The notes below the pieces were generated by a model that was not told where the DNA came from, did no database searches, and saw only the letters and a program-made list of their open reading frames with translations. 64,000 nt of DNA from Eremococcus coleocola DSM 15696 (GTDB taxonomy: Bacteria; Bacillota; Bacilli; Lactobacillales; Aerococcaceae), in assembly GCF_000428865.1 (NCBI RefSeq), contig NZ_AUAT01000002.1:60468-124467 (forward strand), read 5' to 3'. Position 1 is the first letter of the stretch. Each line of letters opens with the position of its first letter. The position numbers and the translations under genes are program-made. Shown here piece after piece: positions 55,129 through 63,822 of this stretch.

Positions 55129-56070
55129 TTAATTTCCAAACAATGATGACACAAATTCTACAATAGCATTCCAAATATTTTGTAACATTTGCATAAAACC
55201 AGACTTAGTTTCTTCGTCTAGACCATTCCAAGCAGTCTTCGCCTTATCTAATAATTGACCGCCTTGTTCTTGCAAGGTTTGACCAAATTGGGCCAGTTGA
55301 TCTTTTTGAGCTTGGCTTAATTCTAGGTTGGAGAAATTAGTCATATAATTCTGGATGTCTTGAATATTATTATTGGATAAGATATCACCTAAATTATAAT
55401 TGTTTATCACGTTATTCACAATATTTTGCACTGCTTCCTGGGTAATCGTTCCTCCATTGGCATCTTTTTCGGTTTGGACATTTTGCTTAATTTCAGCAAT
55501 GGCTGCATTCAAGAGTTCATCTGAATAGCCTGATTGATTTTGGTGTTCTTGGTTAATAGAGGACGTAACATTCAATTCATCTTGGGCAACTGCAACAGCC
55601 TGGCTATCCAGAGTTTGACCAGAAGCTTGGAAGGCTTTATAAACTCCGGCTAAAGCGCCAGAACCATCCACCTTGACTGCAGAAGCCACTTTAATATTGA
55701 CATCCACTGCTCCCGCGGTAATGGCCGCATTTTGATATTGGTTAGGGGTAATATCAGTGATGGTATTCGGAGTAACAATCTCAACCGTCACTTGACCATT
55801 GTTGGAAGCGGGGGTGATATAAGTCGATGAATACACTTGTTTATAAGGATAGGTGTCATTCAAGAGACCATTTAATTCGGATACCTGGACTGGAATTTCT
55901 TTCGTACCCGCTTGGACCCCTAAGGCCTTCCGCGTTTCCACTAATTGTTCTTGGTTAAGTGACCCACCATAGGTGAACATGGGGTCAATGGCAACTTTAT
56001 CCGCAAAAACAAGAGGCGACATGCTCGCCATGACTAGGAGACTAGATACTACTTTAATTAATTTTTTCAT
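55129..56070 (-). CDS. Secreted DUF1002 domain protein, short form
   Basis: 313 residues. Signal peptide (about 1-23, ending SPLVFA), then the DUF1002 domain sharing YQNAAITAGA, GALAGVY and VAVAQDELNV with the long paralogue. Residues about 200-260 are Asn/Gln-rich and helical. The end, MLQNIWNAIVEFVSSLFGN, is amphipathic and could touch the membrane. GAAAGG precedes the ATG. First gene of the pair, with a weak TATAGT at about 56113 upstream. The two probably act together outside the cell; no function is known. Confidence 0.8.
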   Translation of the reverse strand: MKKLIKVVSSLLVMASMSPLVFADKVAIDPMFTYGGSLNQEQLVETRKALGVQAGTKEIPVQVSELNGLLNDTYPYKQVYSSTYITPASNNGQVTVEIVTPNTITDITPNQYQNAAITAGAVDVNIKVASAVKVDGSGALAGVYKAFQASGQTLDSQAVAVAQDELNVTSSINQEHQNQSGYSDELLNAAIAEIKQNVQTEKDANGGTITQEAVQNIVNNVINNYNLGDILSNNNIQDIQNYMTNFSNLELSQAQKDQLAQFGQTLQEQGGQLLDKAKTAWNGLDEETKSGFMQMLQNIWNAIVEFVSSLFGN

Positions 56071-56202
56071 AATTCAATCCTTTCAAAAATCCATTTGGAC
56101 TATCTTCACTATACCGATTAATTGTGAATAAGCCGTGACTATTTAAGGACCAAATTTGAAAAAAATGAAAAGGCAACCAACGGCTGACAGCTTTAGTCAA
56201 GC

Positions 56203-56235
56203 AAAAACTGGAACCACACCGGGTTCCAGTTTTTA
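56203..56235 (-). terminator. Terminator of thrS
   Basis: AAAAACTGGAACC / GGTTCCAGTTTTT 13-bp perfect stem with loop CGGTGT, between thrS and the DUF1002 pair. Confidence 0.9.
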
Positions 56236-56256
56236 CTTTATCAATTATTTTTGCTT

Positions 56257-58212
56257 TTATTCTGCGTCTGCTGCTGGACGGCTCTTACGGGCTACATCTT
56301 CATTTAGTAAGGCAATAAAGTCTTCTAGTGAGACAGAGTTAGAGTCTTGAGCGCCATAGCGACGGATATTGACGGTCCCATCTTCCACTTCTTGGTCCCC
56401 AATGACAATTTGGTAAGGGATTTTTGAAGTTTGCGCTTCACGAATCTTGTAGCCTAGTTTTTCATTCCTTAGGTCCATTTCTACCCGAAAACCAGCTTCT
56501 TGTAAAGCATGGTAGATTTCTTCCACCCGGTCACCATGATGTTCTGGTGATACTGGTAAAAGAATAGCTTGAACTGGTGCCAACCAAGTTGGGAAGGCCC
56601 CCTTGTATTCTTCGATTAAATAAGCCACGAAACGTTCCATGGTTGAAACCACGCCACGGTGGATAACCACTGGACGGTGAGTATTTTGTCCATCTTCACC
56701 CACATAGGTTAAGTCGAACCGTTCTGGTAATAAGAAGTCTAATTGGATAGTAGACATAGTTTCTTCTAGACCAATCGCAGTCTTGAATTGAACGTCTAAT
56801 TTAGGGCCGTAGAAGGCAGCTTCACCTATAGCTTCGAAGTATTCTAAGCCCAATTCATCCATGGCTTCTTTTAACATGGATTCTGCTTTTTCCCACATTG
56901 CGTCGTCATCAAAGTATTTTTCTTTGTCTTCAGGGTCACGGTAAGATAAACGGAAACGATAGTCAGTAATATTGAAATCTTCATAAACGTCAGCAATTAA
57001 GTTCAAGACGCGTTTGAATTCGTCTTTAATTTGATCAGGACGGACAAAAATATGAGAGTCATTCAAGGTCATTTCACGCACCCGCTGTAAACCAGATAAG
57101 GCGCCTGATTTTTCATAACGGTGCATCATACCCAATTCCGCAATCCGGATTGGTAATTCACGGTAAGAGTGAATTTCATTTTTGTAAATTAACATATGGT
57201 GCGGACAGTTCATTGGACGTAGAACTAACATTTCGCCGTCCCCCATATCCATTGGTGGGAACATATCATCTTTATAGTGGGCCCAGTGGCCAGAGGTTTT
57301 ATAAAGGTCAGTCTTAGCCATCACAGGAGTGTAGACGTGTTCATAGCCTAAGGCAATTTCTTTATCCATGATATAACGTTCAATCACTCGGCGGATAGTC
57401 GCACCTTTGGGTAACCAGAATGGTAACCCAGAACCAGCTTCTTGGCTAATCATGAATAAGCCTAATTCTTTACCTAATTTACGGTGGTCCCGTTCTTTGG
57501 CTTCTTCGCGACGTTTTAATTCAGTATCTAGGTCAGCTTGTTTGAAGAAGGCTGTACCATATACCCGTTGCATCATCTTGTTATCAGAGTTACCACGCCA
57601 GTATGCACCCGCTAGTGATAATAATTTGAAGGCTTTAATTTTACCAGTGGATGGCACATGACCGCCTCGGCAAAGGTCGGTGAATTCGCCTTGAGTATAA
57701 ACAGAAATTTCTTCATTTTCTGGTAAGTCATTGATTAATTCAACTTTATAAGGATCATCCTGGAAGATATCAAGAGCTTCTTCACGGCTGACCACCCGGC
57801 CTTCAATTGGGTAATTTTGAGAAACGATTTTTTTCATTTCTTTTTCGATTTTTGGTAGGTCAGCGTCTGTTAAAGCTTCAGGCTTATCAGTATCATAGTA
57901 AAAACCATTTTCAATAGCAGGTCCTACCCCAAAATGAATTTCAGGATACAAACGTTTCATGGCTTGGGCCATTAAGTGAGCAGTTGAATGACGTAATAAG
58001 TCTAAAGCTTCAGGTGACTTATCGGTAATAATTTCAATCGCACCATCTTGTTCAATCGGTTGGTGAAAGTCAATAATTTGACCATCAAGTTTACCTGCTA
58101 ATGCTGCTTTTTTCAAAGAATTGGAAATAGATCCCGCTACGTCTTCTATAGTTACGCCCGCATCAAATTCTTTTTGATTTCCATCAGGAAAAGTAAGTTT
58201 AATTTTTGCCAT
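56257..58212 (-). CDS. thrS: Threonine-tRNA ligase
   Basis: 651 residues in the family order: TGS domain (about 1-62), editing domain with [16 protein letters not shown] and [14 protein letters not shown] (about 72-205), class II catalytic core with motif 2 [20 protein letters not shown], zinc-binding Cys in [13 protein letters not shown] (near 340), motif 3 [17 protein letters not shown], and the anticodon-binding domain. AGGAGG precedes the ATG. The upstream 245 bases form a T-box leader, so expression rises when tRNA-Thr is uncharged. Confidence 0.98.
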   Translation of the reverse strand: MAKIKLTFPDGNQKEFDAGVTIEDVAGSISNSLKKAALAGKLDGQIIDFHQPIEQDGAIEIITDKSPEALDLLRHSTAHLMAQAMKRLYPEIHFGVGPAIENGFYYDTDKPEALTDADLPKIEKEMKKIVSQNYPIEGRVVSREEALDIFQDDPYKVELINDLPENEEISVYTQGEFTDLCRGGHVPSTGKIKAFKLLSLAGAYWRGNSDNKMMQRVYGTAFFKQADLDTELKRREEAKERDHRKLGKELGLFMISQEAGSGLPFWLPKGATIRRVIERYIMDKEIALGYEHVYTPVMAKTDLYKTSGHWAHYKDDMFPPMDMGDGEMLVLRPMNCPHHMLIYKNEIHSYRELPIRIAELGMMHRYEKSGALSGLQRVREMTLNDSHIFVRPDQIKDEFKRVLNLIADVYEDFNITDYRFRLSYRDPEDKEKYFDDDAMWEKAESMLKEAMDELGLEYFEAIGEAAFYGPKLDVQFKTAIGLEETMSTIQLDFLLPERFDLTYVGEDGQNTHRPVVIHRGVVSTMERFVAYLIEEYKGAFPTWLAPVQAILLPVSPEHHGDRVEEIYHALQEAGFRVEMDLRNEKLGYKIREAQTSKIPYQIVIGDQEVEDGTVNIRRYGAQDSNSVSLEDFIALLNEDVARKSRPAADAE

Positions 58213-58241
58213 GTTGCATCCTCCTAAATTTAATTACCAAT

Positions 58242-58496
58242 AAAAAAATCCCTTCACCGTCAGCCGACGGCAAGGGACGTTACATACATTCTAACGTGGT
58301 TCCACCCAAGTTCACTGTGTGATGGGTCACGCCCACACCAGCCTCAAAGAACTTAACGCGTTCACACGGCCGCCAATACTTGTTTCCGTTCCTGGCAACA
58401 ATCATGAAGGGGTCTAAATCTAAGCTACCTTGAAGTGTCGCACCGTCCCACTTCTCTCTAGAAAAAATAACCTAAACCGTTGGCTTCAATCTTATT
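58242..58496 (-). promoter_or_regulatory. T-box riboswitch of thrS
   Basis: On the minus strand the conserved T-box core GGGTGGAACCACG lies at about 58295-58307. Downstream is the terminator GTCCCTT-G-CCGTC ... GACGG-T-GAAGGGAT with seven T (58242-58279). Upstream is a long stem I region containing GGTGCGACACTTC and ACCCC. The putative threonine specifier is ACC (58411-58413), which would pair with tRNA-Thr(GGU). The antiterminator would use the T-box core against the 5' arm of the terminator. Specifier assignment is inference. Confidence 0.85.
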
Positions 58497-58503
58497 TGCA
58501 CTA

Positions 58504-58531
58504 ATTATAACACTTAGGTTAGTAAAAACAA
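58504..58531 (-). promoter_or_regulatory. Promoter of thrS
   Basis: TTGTTT and TATAAT with a 16-base spacer on the minus strand, a few bases before the T-box leader. Confidence 0.7.
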
Positions 58532-58880
58532 GGGGAATGTGAGATTTCGGAGAGAATGGTAGTATATTTTAAAGGCCTCGCTCATAGTAAATCATTCCGC
58601 TTTTTTTTATAAGTAGCTGATACTTTATTGCAGCATATAGTCCATCTAAGTCAATAGATTATTAGATAACTGAGTAACAATCGAGAAAATCAGAGATTTT
58701 CTTTCCTTTCGACTTGATTAACTTTCCGGTTTAACCAGGCAGCCGTTTATTATCAACTCTAAGTAGACAAAGACGATGCCAATCTATCTTATTCACACCG
58801 CCAGACAAAATTCATTGCAAATCCATACTCATTCACACCGTCAATTCACTATTACCCATCATCTAGCCAATCCGCCCCAC
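58532..58880. other. Gene-free stretch between thrS promoter and dnaI
   Basis: About 350 bases with no plausible gene. It holds a copy-C-like hairpin GAGAAAATC-AGA-GATTTTCTT (58682-58702) resembling repeats A and B, a partial direct repeat ATTCACACCG (near 58791-58800 and 58830-58839), and the start of the dnaI terminator. Short open frames on the plus strand lack ribosome sites. Confidence 0.5.
58682..58712. repeat. Candidate degenerate copy C of the structured repeat
   Basis: CGAGAAAATC-AGA-GATTTTCTTTCCTTTCGA shares the GAAAATC-NGA-GATTTTC hairpin and a flanking CTT/TCG block with copies A and B. The rest is too diverged to align with certainty. Confidence 0.4.
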
Positions 58881-58906
58881 AAAAAAAGCCCACCTTCCGG
58901 TGAGCT
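58880..58906 (-). terminator. Terminator of the mutM-dnaI operon
   Basis: AGC-T-CACC-GGAA-GGTG-G-GCT followed by seven T on the minus strand, 20 bases after the dnaI stop. Confidence 0.85.
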
Positions 58907-58925
58907 CTATATATTAGACAGACTA

Positions 58926-59855
58926 TCAAGACCGTCCCATCTGCCGGCGATTAGCCCCAGACAGGGTGGTTTCTTTGGCTAAATATTTAATTCGTTCCAT
59001 AATCCGTGCAGCCTTGGTGGCTTCAACGCCACCCTTCACATTGGCCAAATGTTGTTCCAACTCGCGCAAGTTAAAATTAGAGGTAAAGAAAGTTGGTAAG
59101 GACTCTTTCATCCGGTATTCCAAGAGAATATTTAGGATTTCATCCCGAACCCAAGGCGTATTCGCTTCGGCACCGATATCATCAATAAAGAGCACATCCA
59201 CTTGCTTCACCTTGTCCAGTAAGGACTGGACATTCTTGGTATTAATAGCCTCCTTCATATCCTGAACAAAAGTCGGATAGTGAATCATGGTAACAGAATG
59301 GTGACTTTCAACCAAACGGTTAGCCAAGGCACCAAAAATATAAGTCTTACCAACTCCAAATGGTCCTGATACATATAGACCCTGAAGGCCAGTTTGACCC
59401 GCTTCATAGGCTTCCACAAAATTCAACACTTCTTGCATCAAGGCCTTGCGTTCAGGGGTATTCCACTCAATGTCTTTCAAGCTTGCCTGACGGACATCCT
59501 TGGACATCATCCGATTATTCAATAACCGGCCCATTTCCGCTTGCTTACGAGCTTGTAGAAAAGCTTCCGTCGGATGGTAGGCCACATCAATATAATGACG
59601 CCCTAAAACCAAACTTGGTACAAAGGCCGGTTTATCTTCCGCCGGTGCTGCTTCATAGGTTTTCATTGACGTCATAAATTCATTGAGCTTGGAGATAGAT
59701 GCTTGTAAATAATCTTGATTGATCCGGTCCCGGTTGGCCTGCAAAAATTTGCGGATTGCTGGGTAAGCCATCAAATCACGCAAATGTTCCTGGTAGCGCG
59801 CCCGATTGCCTGCCTGGACGGGTAAATCTTTCATTATATCTTGAATTGATTTCAT
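58926..59855 (-). CDS. dnaI: Primosomal protein DnaI (helicase loader)
   Basis: AAA+ ATPase that loads replicative helicase DnaC in Firmicutes. 309 residues: an N-terminal helical domain (about 1-120, with DIMKDLPVQAGNR), then Walker A GPFGVGKTYIFGAL (about 163), Walker B VDVLFIDDIGAEA (about 223) and the sensor motif FFTSNFNLRELE. The start ATGA overlaps the dnaB stop, so they are translationally coupled. The C-terminal NRRQMGRS is basic. Confidence 0.93.
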   Translation of the reverse strand: MKSIQDIMKDLPVQAGNRARYQEHLRDLMAYPAIRKFLQANRDRINQDYLQASISKLNEFMTSMKTYEAAPAEDKPAFVPSLVLGRHYIDVAYHPTEAFLQARKQAEMGRLLNNRMMSKDVRQASLKDIEWNTPERKALMQEVLNFVEAYEAGQTGLQGLYVSGPFGVGKTYIFGALANRLVESHHSVTMIHYPTFVQDMKEAINTKNVQSLLDKVKQVDVLFIDDIGAEANTPWVRDEILNILLEYRMKESLPTFFTSNFNLRELEQHLANVKGGVEATKAARIMERIKYLAKETTLSGANRRQMGRS

Positions 59856-61258
59856 TCTTGATGGTCCTCCTTATACAACCTATCTAAGCGGGCTTGAATG
59901 GTTTCTTCATCCACTTCTTGACCCGTGTGATCCTTCAGGGGCTGACCTTCATTATTGCCAGCATCCTGACCTTGATCCATCCATGAAGGCCGTACTTCCC
60001 GGTAACTACCTGTTTTATTGCCCTGATAAACTTGGTAAGGTAGCTTACTTTGGTCTTTCTTAGTTTGGCCAATATAAGCCAAAATATCACTAATATCTTT
60101 GAGACCCTTTTGTTGCCACTCATTAGCCACCCGCTGCAAGTCAGACTTATACAAGTTGGGCCGTTTGGAAATAATTAATAAATAATAAATTAAAAAATTC
60201 AAACTATCCGTTGGTAAATTGGTTTTTTCTTGTAAGTCCTTGACAAAAAACTGTTCCTGGTCGGTCGCAAAGCCTTTTTTAGCTTCTTTGGATTTAATCA
60301 GGAAGTCTTGGACAGACATCACCTGGCATAAGGCCATAATATTAATGTCCTTGTCATTGAGTTTAGGATACTCTTGGTGTAATTTCTGTTTAATTTTCTG
60401 TAAACTTTTTTGACTTTGGACCGTAGATCCCTGGGCACCTTTATTCCTAAACTCAGGCCGGCGTTCGACTATCTCCTTCATTCGGTCCAGTTGCACCCGG
60501 CCATTCAAATGATTGGTGGCTAAGTTGGTGACCCGCACCAGGTCAATCTCATTCAAGCCATAAAGTTGATGCAAGCCTAAGACTTGTGCTTTAAGGTCAC
60601 CGGTTAATTCACTGTGGTCAATGCCTTCTGCCATCATGTACTTCAAATACTTGGCATAGTCAAAATTAGCTGAAGAAAGAATCGTGTTAGTTTCAGCTTC
60701 CTTAGCCGCTAGTTGACTAGAATTTTCTTGGTGGTGCCAAGTTTGAGACAGATTCAGATGATAAACTTGGTCAAATGCTGTCGTAATTTCAGTGAATAAT
60801 TCATCATTCACCCGGTATTCGACCTGGGCTTGAACTAGATTATCATAGGCTATCTGACCAATTTGTTTGTATAACAAGGCAGAGTACAAAGGATGATTAA
60901 AAAAATCATACCAAGATAAAGGTTCATGTAATACATATAAAATCGTTTGTTTTTGGTAAGACCCCTGCGAACTCTTATCCCGGTAGGTTTGAATTAAACC
61001 AATCCCTTCTAAACGTATCCGGGCTTGGTCAAATTGGTCTAGTCCCATATTTAACTGGGCCAAGAGTTGGGCATGAATAAAGGAATCGGATAAATGGTTT
61101 AAGCCCGTTTGAAACTGAAATAAGGTGACATAGAGGGCTTGAGCCTGGGCACCAATAATGGGTAAATAGGCTTGGGTCAAAACTTCCAAGTCTTGAACGG
61201 TCAAATTATGATGGCGGTTCACCACAAAGGGTTGGTTGGCTTGCATGATATGACTCAT
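59852..61258 (-). CDS. dnaB: Replication initiation and membrane attachment protein DnaB
   Basis: 468-residue Firmicute DnaB protein (not the helicase), which works with DnaD and DnaI at oriC and in restart. The DnaB_2/DnaD-like domain lies around residues 290-390 (KIKQKLHQEYPKLNDKDINIM and SLNFLIYYLLIISKRPNLYKSDLQRVANEW). The C-terminus (400-465) is acidic and Gln-rich. The start overlaps nrdR by four bases (ATGA). A role in replication initiation is known for the family. Confidence 0.9.
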   Translation of the reverse strand: MSHIMQANQPFVVNRHHNLTVQDLEVLTQAYLPIIGAQAQALYVTLFQFQTGLNHLSDSFIHAQLLAQLNMGLDQFDQARIRLEGIGLIQTYRDKSSQGSYQKQTILYVLHEPLSWYDFFNHPLYSALLYKQIGQIAYDNLVQAQVEYRVNDELFTEITTAFDQVYHLNLSQTWHHQENSSQLAAKEAETNTILSSANFDYAKYLKYMMAEGIDHSELTGDLKAQVLGLHQLYGLNEIDLVRVTNLATNHLNGRVQLDRMKEIVERRPEFRNKGAQGSTVQSQKSLQKIKQKLHQEYPKLNDKDINIMALCQVMSVQDFLIKSKEAKKGFATDQEQFFVKDLQEKTNLPTDSLNFLIYYLLIISKRPNLYKSDLQRVANEWQQKGLKDISDILAYIGQTKKDQSKLPYQVYQGNKTGSYREVRPSWMDQGQDAGNNEGQPLKDHTGQEVDEETIQARLDRLYKEDHQE

Positions 61259-61767
61259 TGAACATCTAACTCCATTTGTTTTGGCCCATTCGGGTCATCT
61301 TTTTCATTGGCTGCCAATTTGGCTTCCATTTCTTCTAATTCTTTCAAAAACATTTCCTTAGATTGGAATTCCCGGTAAACAGAAGCGAAACGAATATAGG
61401 CCACTTCATCGAGTTCCATTAATAAAGGCATGACTAATTCACCGATGTCTCGACTTTCAATTTCATGGTCAGACCAATCGCGAATTTGTTCTTCCACCTT
61501 AGCTGCTAACTCGGCCATTTGCTCATGGGCCACCGGCCGCTTTTCAGCCGCTCGAACAATTCCCCGCAATAATTTTTCCCGGGAAAATTCTTGGCGGGTC
61601 CCATCGCGTTTCACTACTAATAAAGGAGCATGCTCAATCCGCTCATAGGTATTAAAACGATAATGACATTCAAGACACTCCCGCCGCCGCCGAATGGACC
61701 GCCCATTATCAGCCGGTCTAGAGTCAATTACTTTTGAATTCTGGGCATGACACTTAGGACACTGCAT
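61255..61767 (-). CDS. nrdR: Ribonucleotide reductase regulator NrdR
   Basis: Represses nrd genes when dATP is high. 170 residues: the zinc ribbon CPKCHAQNSKVIDSRP...CLECHYRFNTYER with four Cys (C3, C6, C31, C34-type spacing) and the ATP-cone (about 45-140, with EKLLRGIVRAAEKRPV and VAYIRFASVYREF). Acts by binding nrd promoters elsewhere; no nrd genes are in the window. Overlaps dnaB by four bases. Confidence 0.95.
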   Translation of the reverse strand: MQCPKCHAQNSKVIDSRPADNGRSIRRRRECLECHYRFNTYERIEHAPLLVVKRDGTRQEFSREKLLRGIVRAAEKRPVAHEQMAELAAKVEEQIRDWSDHEIESRDIGELVMPLLMELDEVAYIRFASVYREFQSKEMFLKELEEMEAKLAANEKDDPNGPKQMELDVQ

Positions 61768-61802
61768 GACTTCACTCCTTTACTTAGCTTGCTTATCTTC
61801 TA

Positions 61803-62405
61803 TTATATTAATTCTGTCAAGGCTTGGTCAACTTGTTTCAAGGTATTTTCAATGATTCCGCGATTATCTATGACCACATCAGCTTGTTGGGCCTTCTCTT
61901 CAATAGGATATTGACTGGCAATCCGATCCTTGGCATGGTCCAGGTCATAATGGTTGCGATCTAACAAACGTTTTAACTGGGTGTCTTCATCCACATAGAC
62001 TAACCAGACTTGATCCGGTTTGACTTGGTCCAAATAGTTAACCCCTACTTCAAAGTACAAAGGCATATCGACAAAAACCAGCTCAGCTCCGGCTTGCCGG
62101 TAGTCATCCAAGCCTGCTTTCGTCGCTTTAAAGACTAGGGGATGGACGATTTGATTCAAACGGTCCCGCCATTTAGAATCTTGAAAAACTAACCGTGCGA
62201 CTGCATCTCGGTCTAGGTTGCCTTCTGGAGTCAAAACTTGAGACCCAAAATCAGCTACAATCTGACTCAAACCTTGAGAACCAGGTTCTACCGCCTGACG
62301 AGACAGGATATCCGTATCAATGACAGGATAACCCTTTTCTAGTAAATAGTTAGAGACAGTCGACTTTCCTGTCGCAATACCTCCGGTTAAAATAACTTGC
62401 TTCAT
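61803..62405 (-). CDS. coaE: Dephospho-CoA kinase
   Basis: Final step of coenzyme A synthesis. 200 residues: P-loop LTGGIATGKSTVSNYL (about 6), the DTDILSRQAV substrate segment (about 32) and VFVDMPLYFEV (about 110), RLLDRNHYDLDHAKDRIASQ. Start is ATG 62405 with GAGGTG upstream; the longer frame to 62519 runs through the end of mutM and is rejected. One base separates it from the mutM stop codon, so the two are coupled. Confidence 0.94.
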   Translation of the reverse strand: MKQVILTGGIATGKSTVSNYLLEKGYPVIDTDILSRQAVEPGSQGLSQIVADFGSQVLTPEGNLDRDAVARLVFQDSKWRDRLNQIVHPLVFKATKAGLDDYRQAGAELVFVDMPLYFEVGVNYLDQVKPDQVWLVYVDEDTQLKRLLDRNHYDLDHAKDRIASQYPIEEKAQQADVVIDNRGIIENTLKQVDQALTELI

Positions 62406-62406
62406 A

Positions 62407-63255
62407 TTACACCTCATATAAGGGCTGACAAATAGGACAATAATGGGTGCCGCGTTGCCCCACCACCATCTTCTCAATGGGATGACCACAACGGGGACAA
62501 GGCTGACCGGTCTGACCATAGACAGCCAATTGAACTTGAAAAGACCCTGCTTCCCCTAAGGAATTCAAGTAGGTTCGGATGGTTGTTCCTCCAGCCTCAA
62601 CTGCCCGCGCTAGCACATCAATAATGGCTGCATGCAAACGGCTGGCTTGGTCATAAGACAAATCCTTTGCCGGAGTCAAGGGATGGATCTGGGCCTGAAA
62701 TAAAGCCTCATCCACATAAATATTGCCCAAACCAGCCACTAATTTCTGGTCTAACAAGGCTGGCTTTATAGCTCGGGAAATCTTGCCTAAGCTGGCATAA
62801 AAGCCATCCAATTTAAAACTTTCCGGTGTCGGTTCCGGCCCAATCTTCTTCGCCTTAAAATAATCTGCTAATTCTGTTTGGGGCATGAGTTCAAAGCGGC
62901 CAAACTTACGCACATCTTGGTATTGGAGTTGACTGCCGTCAGTAAAGGTCATGATCAAATGCACATGTTTCCCTTTTACTTCAGGAATCTGATCAACCGG
63001 ATAGTAGAAATACTTGCCTTCCATCCGTAAATGGGAAACCAAAGCTAGACCTTGACTCAAGACAAAGATCAAATACTTGGCCCGCCGGTCCATCCGCTCA
63101 ATGGTCCGCCCTTGTAGTTCTTGACTCCACTTAAGCAAATCCATCTCTGTCTTCACAATCCGCGGCCAATAAATATCAACTTGGTCGATAGTCAAGCCAG
63201 TCACACACTGGGCCAAGCCTCGTCGGTTGGTTTCAACTTCTGGTAATTCGGGCAT
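62407..63255 (-). CDS. mutM: Formamidopyrimidine-DNA glycosylase (8-oxoG repair)
   Basis: 282-residue bifunctional glycosylase/AP lyase. Mature N-terminus is PELPEVETNRRGL, where the catalytic Pro2 and Glu3 follow Met1; the start is therefore ATG 63255 (AGGAGGGG upstream) and not the GTG two codons earlier. Other markers are HLRMEGKYFYY, QDVRKFGRF, VAGLGNIYVDEALF and the C-terminal zinc finger CPRCGHPIEKM...HYCPICQ. Functions with mutY against 8-oxoguanine. First gene of the mutM-coaE-nrdR-dnaB-dnaI cluster. Confidence 0.96.
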   Translation of the reverse strand: MPELPEVETNRRGLAQCVTGLTIDQVDIYWPRIVKTEMDLLKWSQELQGRTIERMDRRAKYLIFVLSQGLALVSHLRMEGKYFYYPVDQIPEVKGKHVHLIMTFTDGSQLQYQDVRKFGRFELMPQTELADYFKAKKIGPEPTPESFKLDGFYASLGKISRAIKPALLDQKLVAGLGNIYVDEALFQAQIHPLTPAKDLSYDQASRLHAAIIDVLARAVEAGGTTIRTYLNSLGEAGSFQVQLAVYGQTGQPCPRCGHPIEKMVVGQRGTHYCPICQPLYEV

Positions 63256-63341
63256 AAACACCCCTCCTAAATCTTACTCTCTATTATATTGGATTTATGA
63301 CTATAAAGCGAATATACTAGCCAAAAATCATTCCTAAATTA

Positions 63342-63615
63342 TCAAATCGATTTGACCTGATAACGGGTTCCCTGACCTCGCCCTATCTTTTCAACATAGC
63401 CCTGGTCAATCAGCTCTTCTAATAAATTCAAAACCTTATTCTTACCAAAATCATTTTCCTCAATCAGGTCAGAACTGGCATTGACATCATATTCTAGAGC
63501 CCGATAGACCTTCTGTTGATTTTGGCTTAGACCATCTATCGACGCAATCACTGGTAAATAATTTGAATCGAATTCTCAAACCACTTAAATTGGGGCTTCA
63601 CCTGACTCATTGCTT
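63342..63615 (-). pseudogene. Fragment of a winged-helix protein
   Basis: The frame 63342-63551 reads LSQNQQKVYRALEYDVNASSDLIEENDFGKNKVLNLLEELIDQGYVEKIGRGQGTRYQV, a C-terminal winged helix like that ending AlbA/SLFN-type putative regulators. It has no ribosome site. Upstream, in the other frame, QVKPQFKWFENS appears and then stops. I infer a 3' fragment of a larger gene whose body was lost or displaced when the element at its right was inserted. Confidence 0.6.
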
Positions 63616-63710
63616 AGGCAGCTTTAATCCGCTGAATACCTATGTCGAAACTTTCGATTAAGTTTAAAGAACGAAGAGGCTGGGCAAAAAGTCCAGTCCA
63701 TAAAAAGACA

Positions 63711-63747
63711 AGGCCATTATCGCAATCGTGATAATGACCTTTTTTTA
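63711..63747 (+). terminator. Hairpin upstream of the transposase
   Basis: AAGG-C-CATTATC-G-C-AATC-G-T-GATAATG-A-CCTT followed by TTTTTTT (63711-63746). Such hairpins in IS ends block read-through transcription into the transposase. Confidence 0.7.
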
Positions 63748-63822
63748 TTATTTTAGTAAACATGAAAGCACTCACATGATATAATGTAAATAAGCACAAA
63801 TACATTTAAAGGAGTGGCTTTC

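Noticed and set aside
59360..59677. Plus-strand frames inside dnaI
   Set aside because: Shadow of a well-supported gene; low-complexity translation and no ribosome site.
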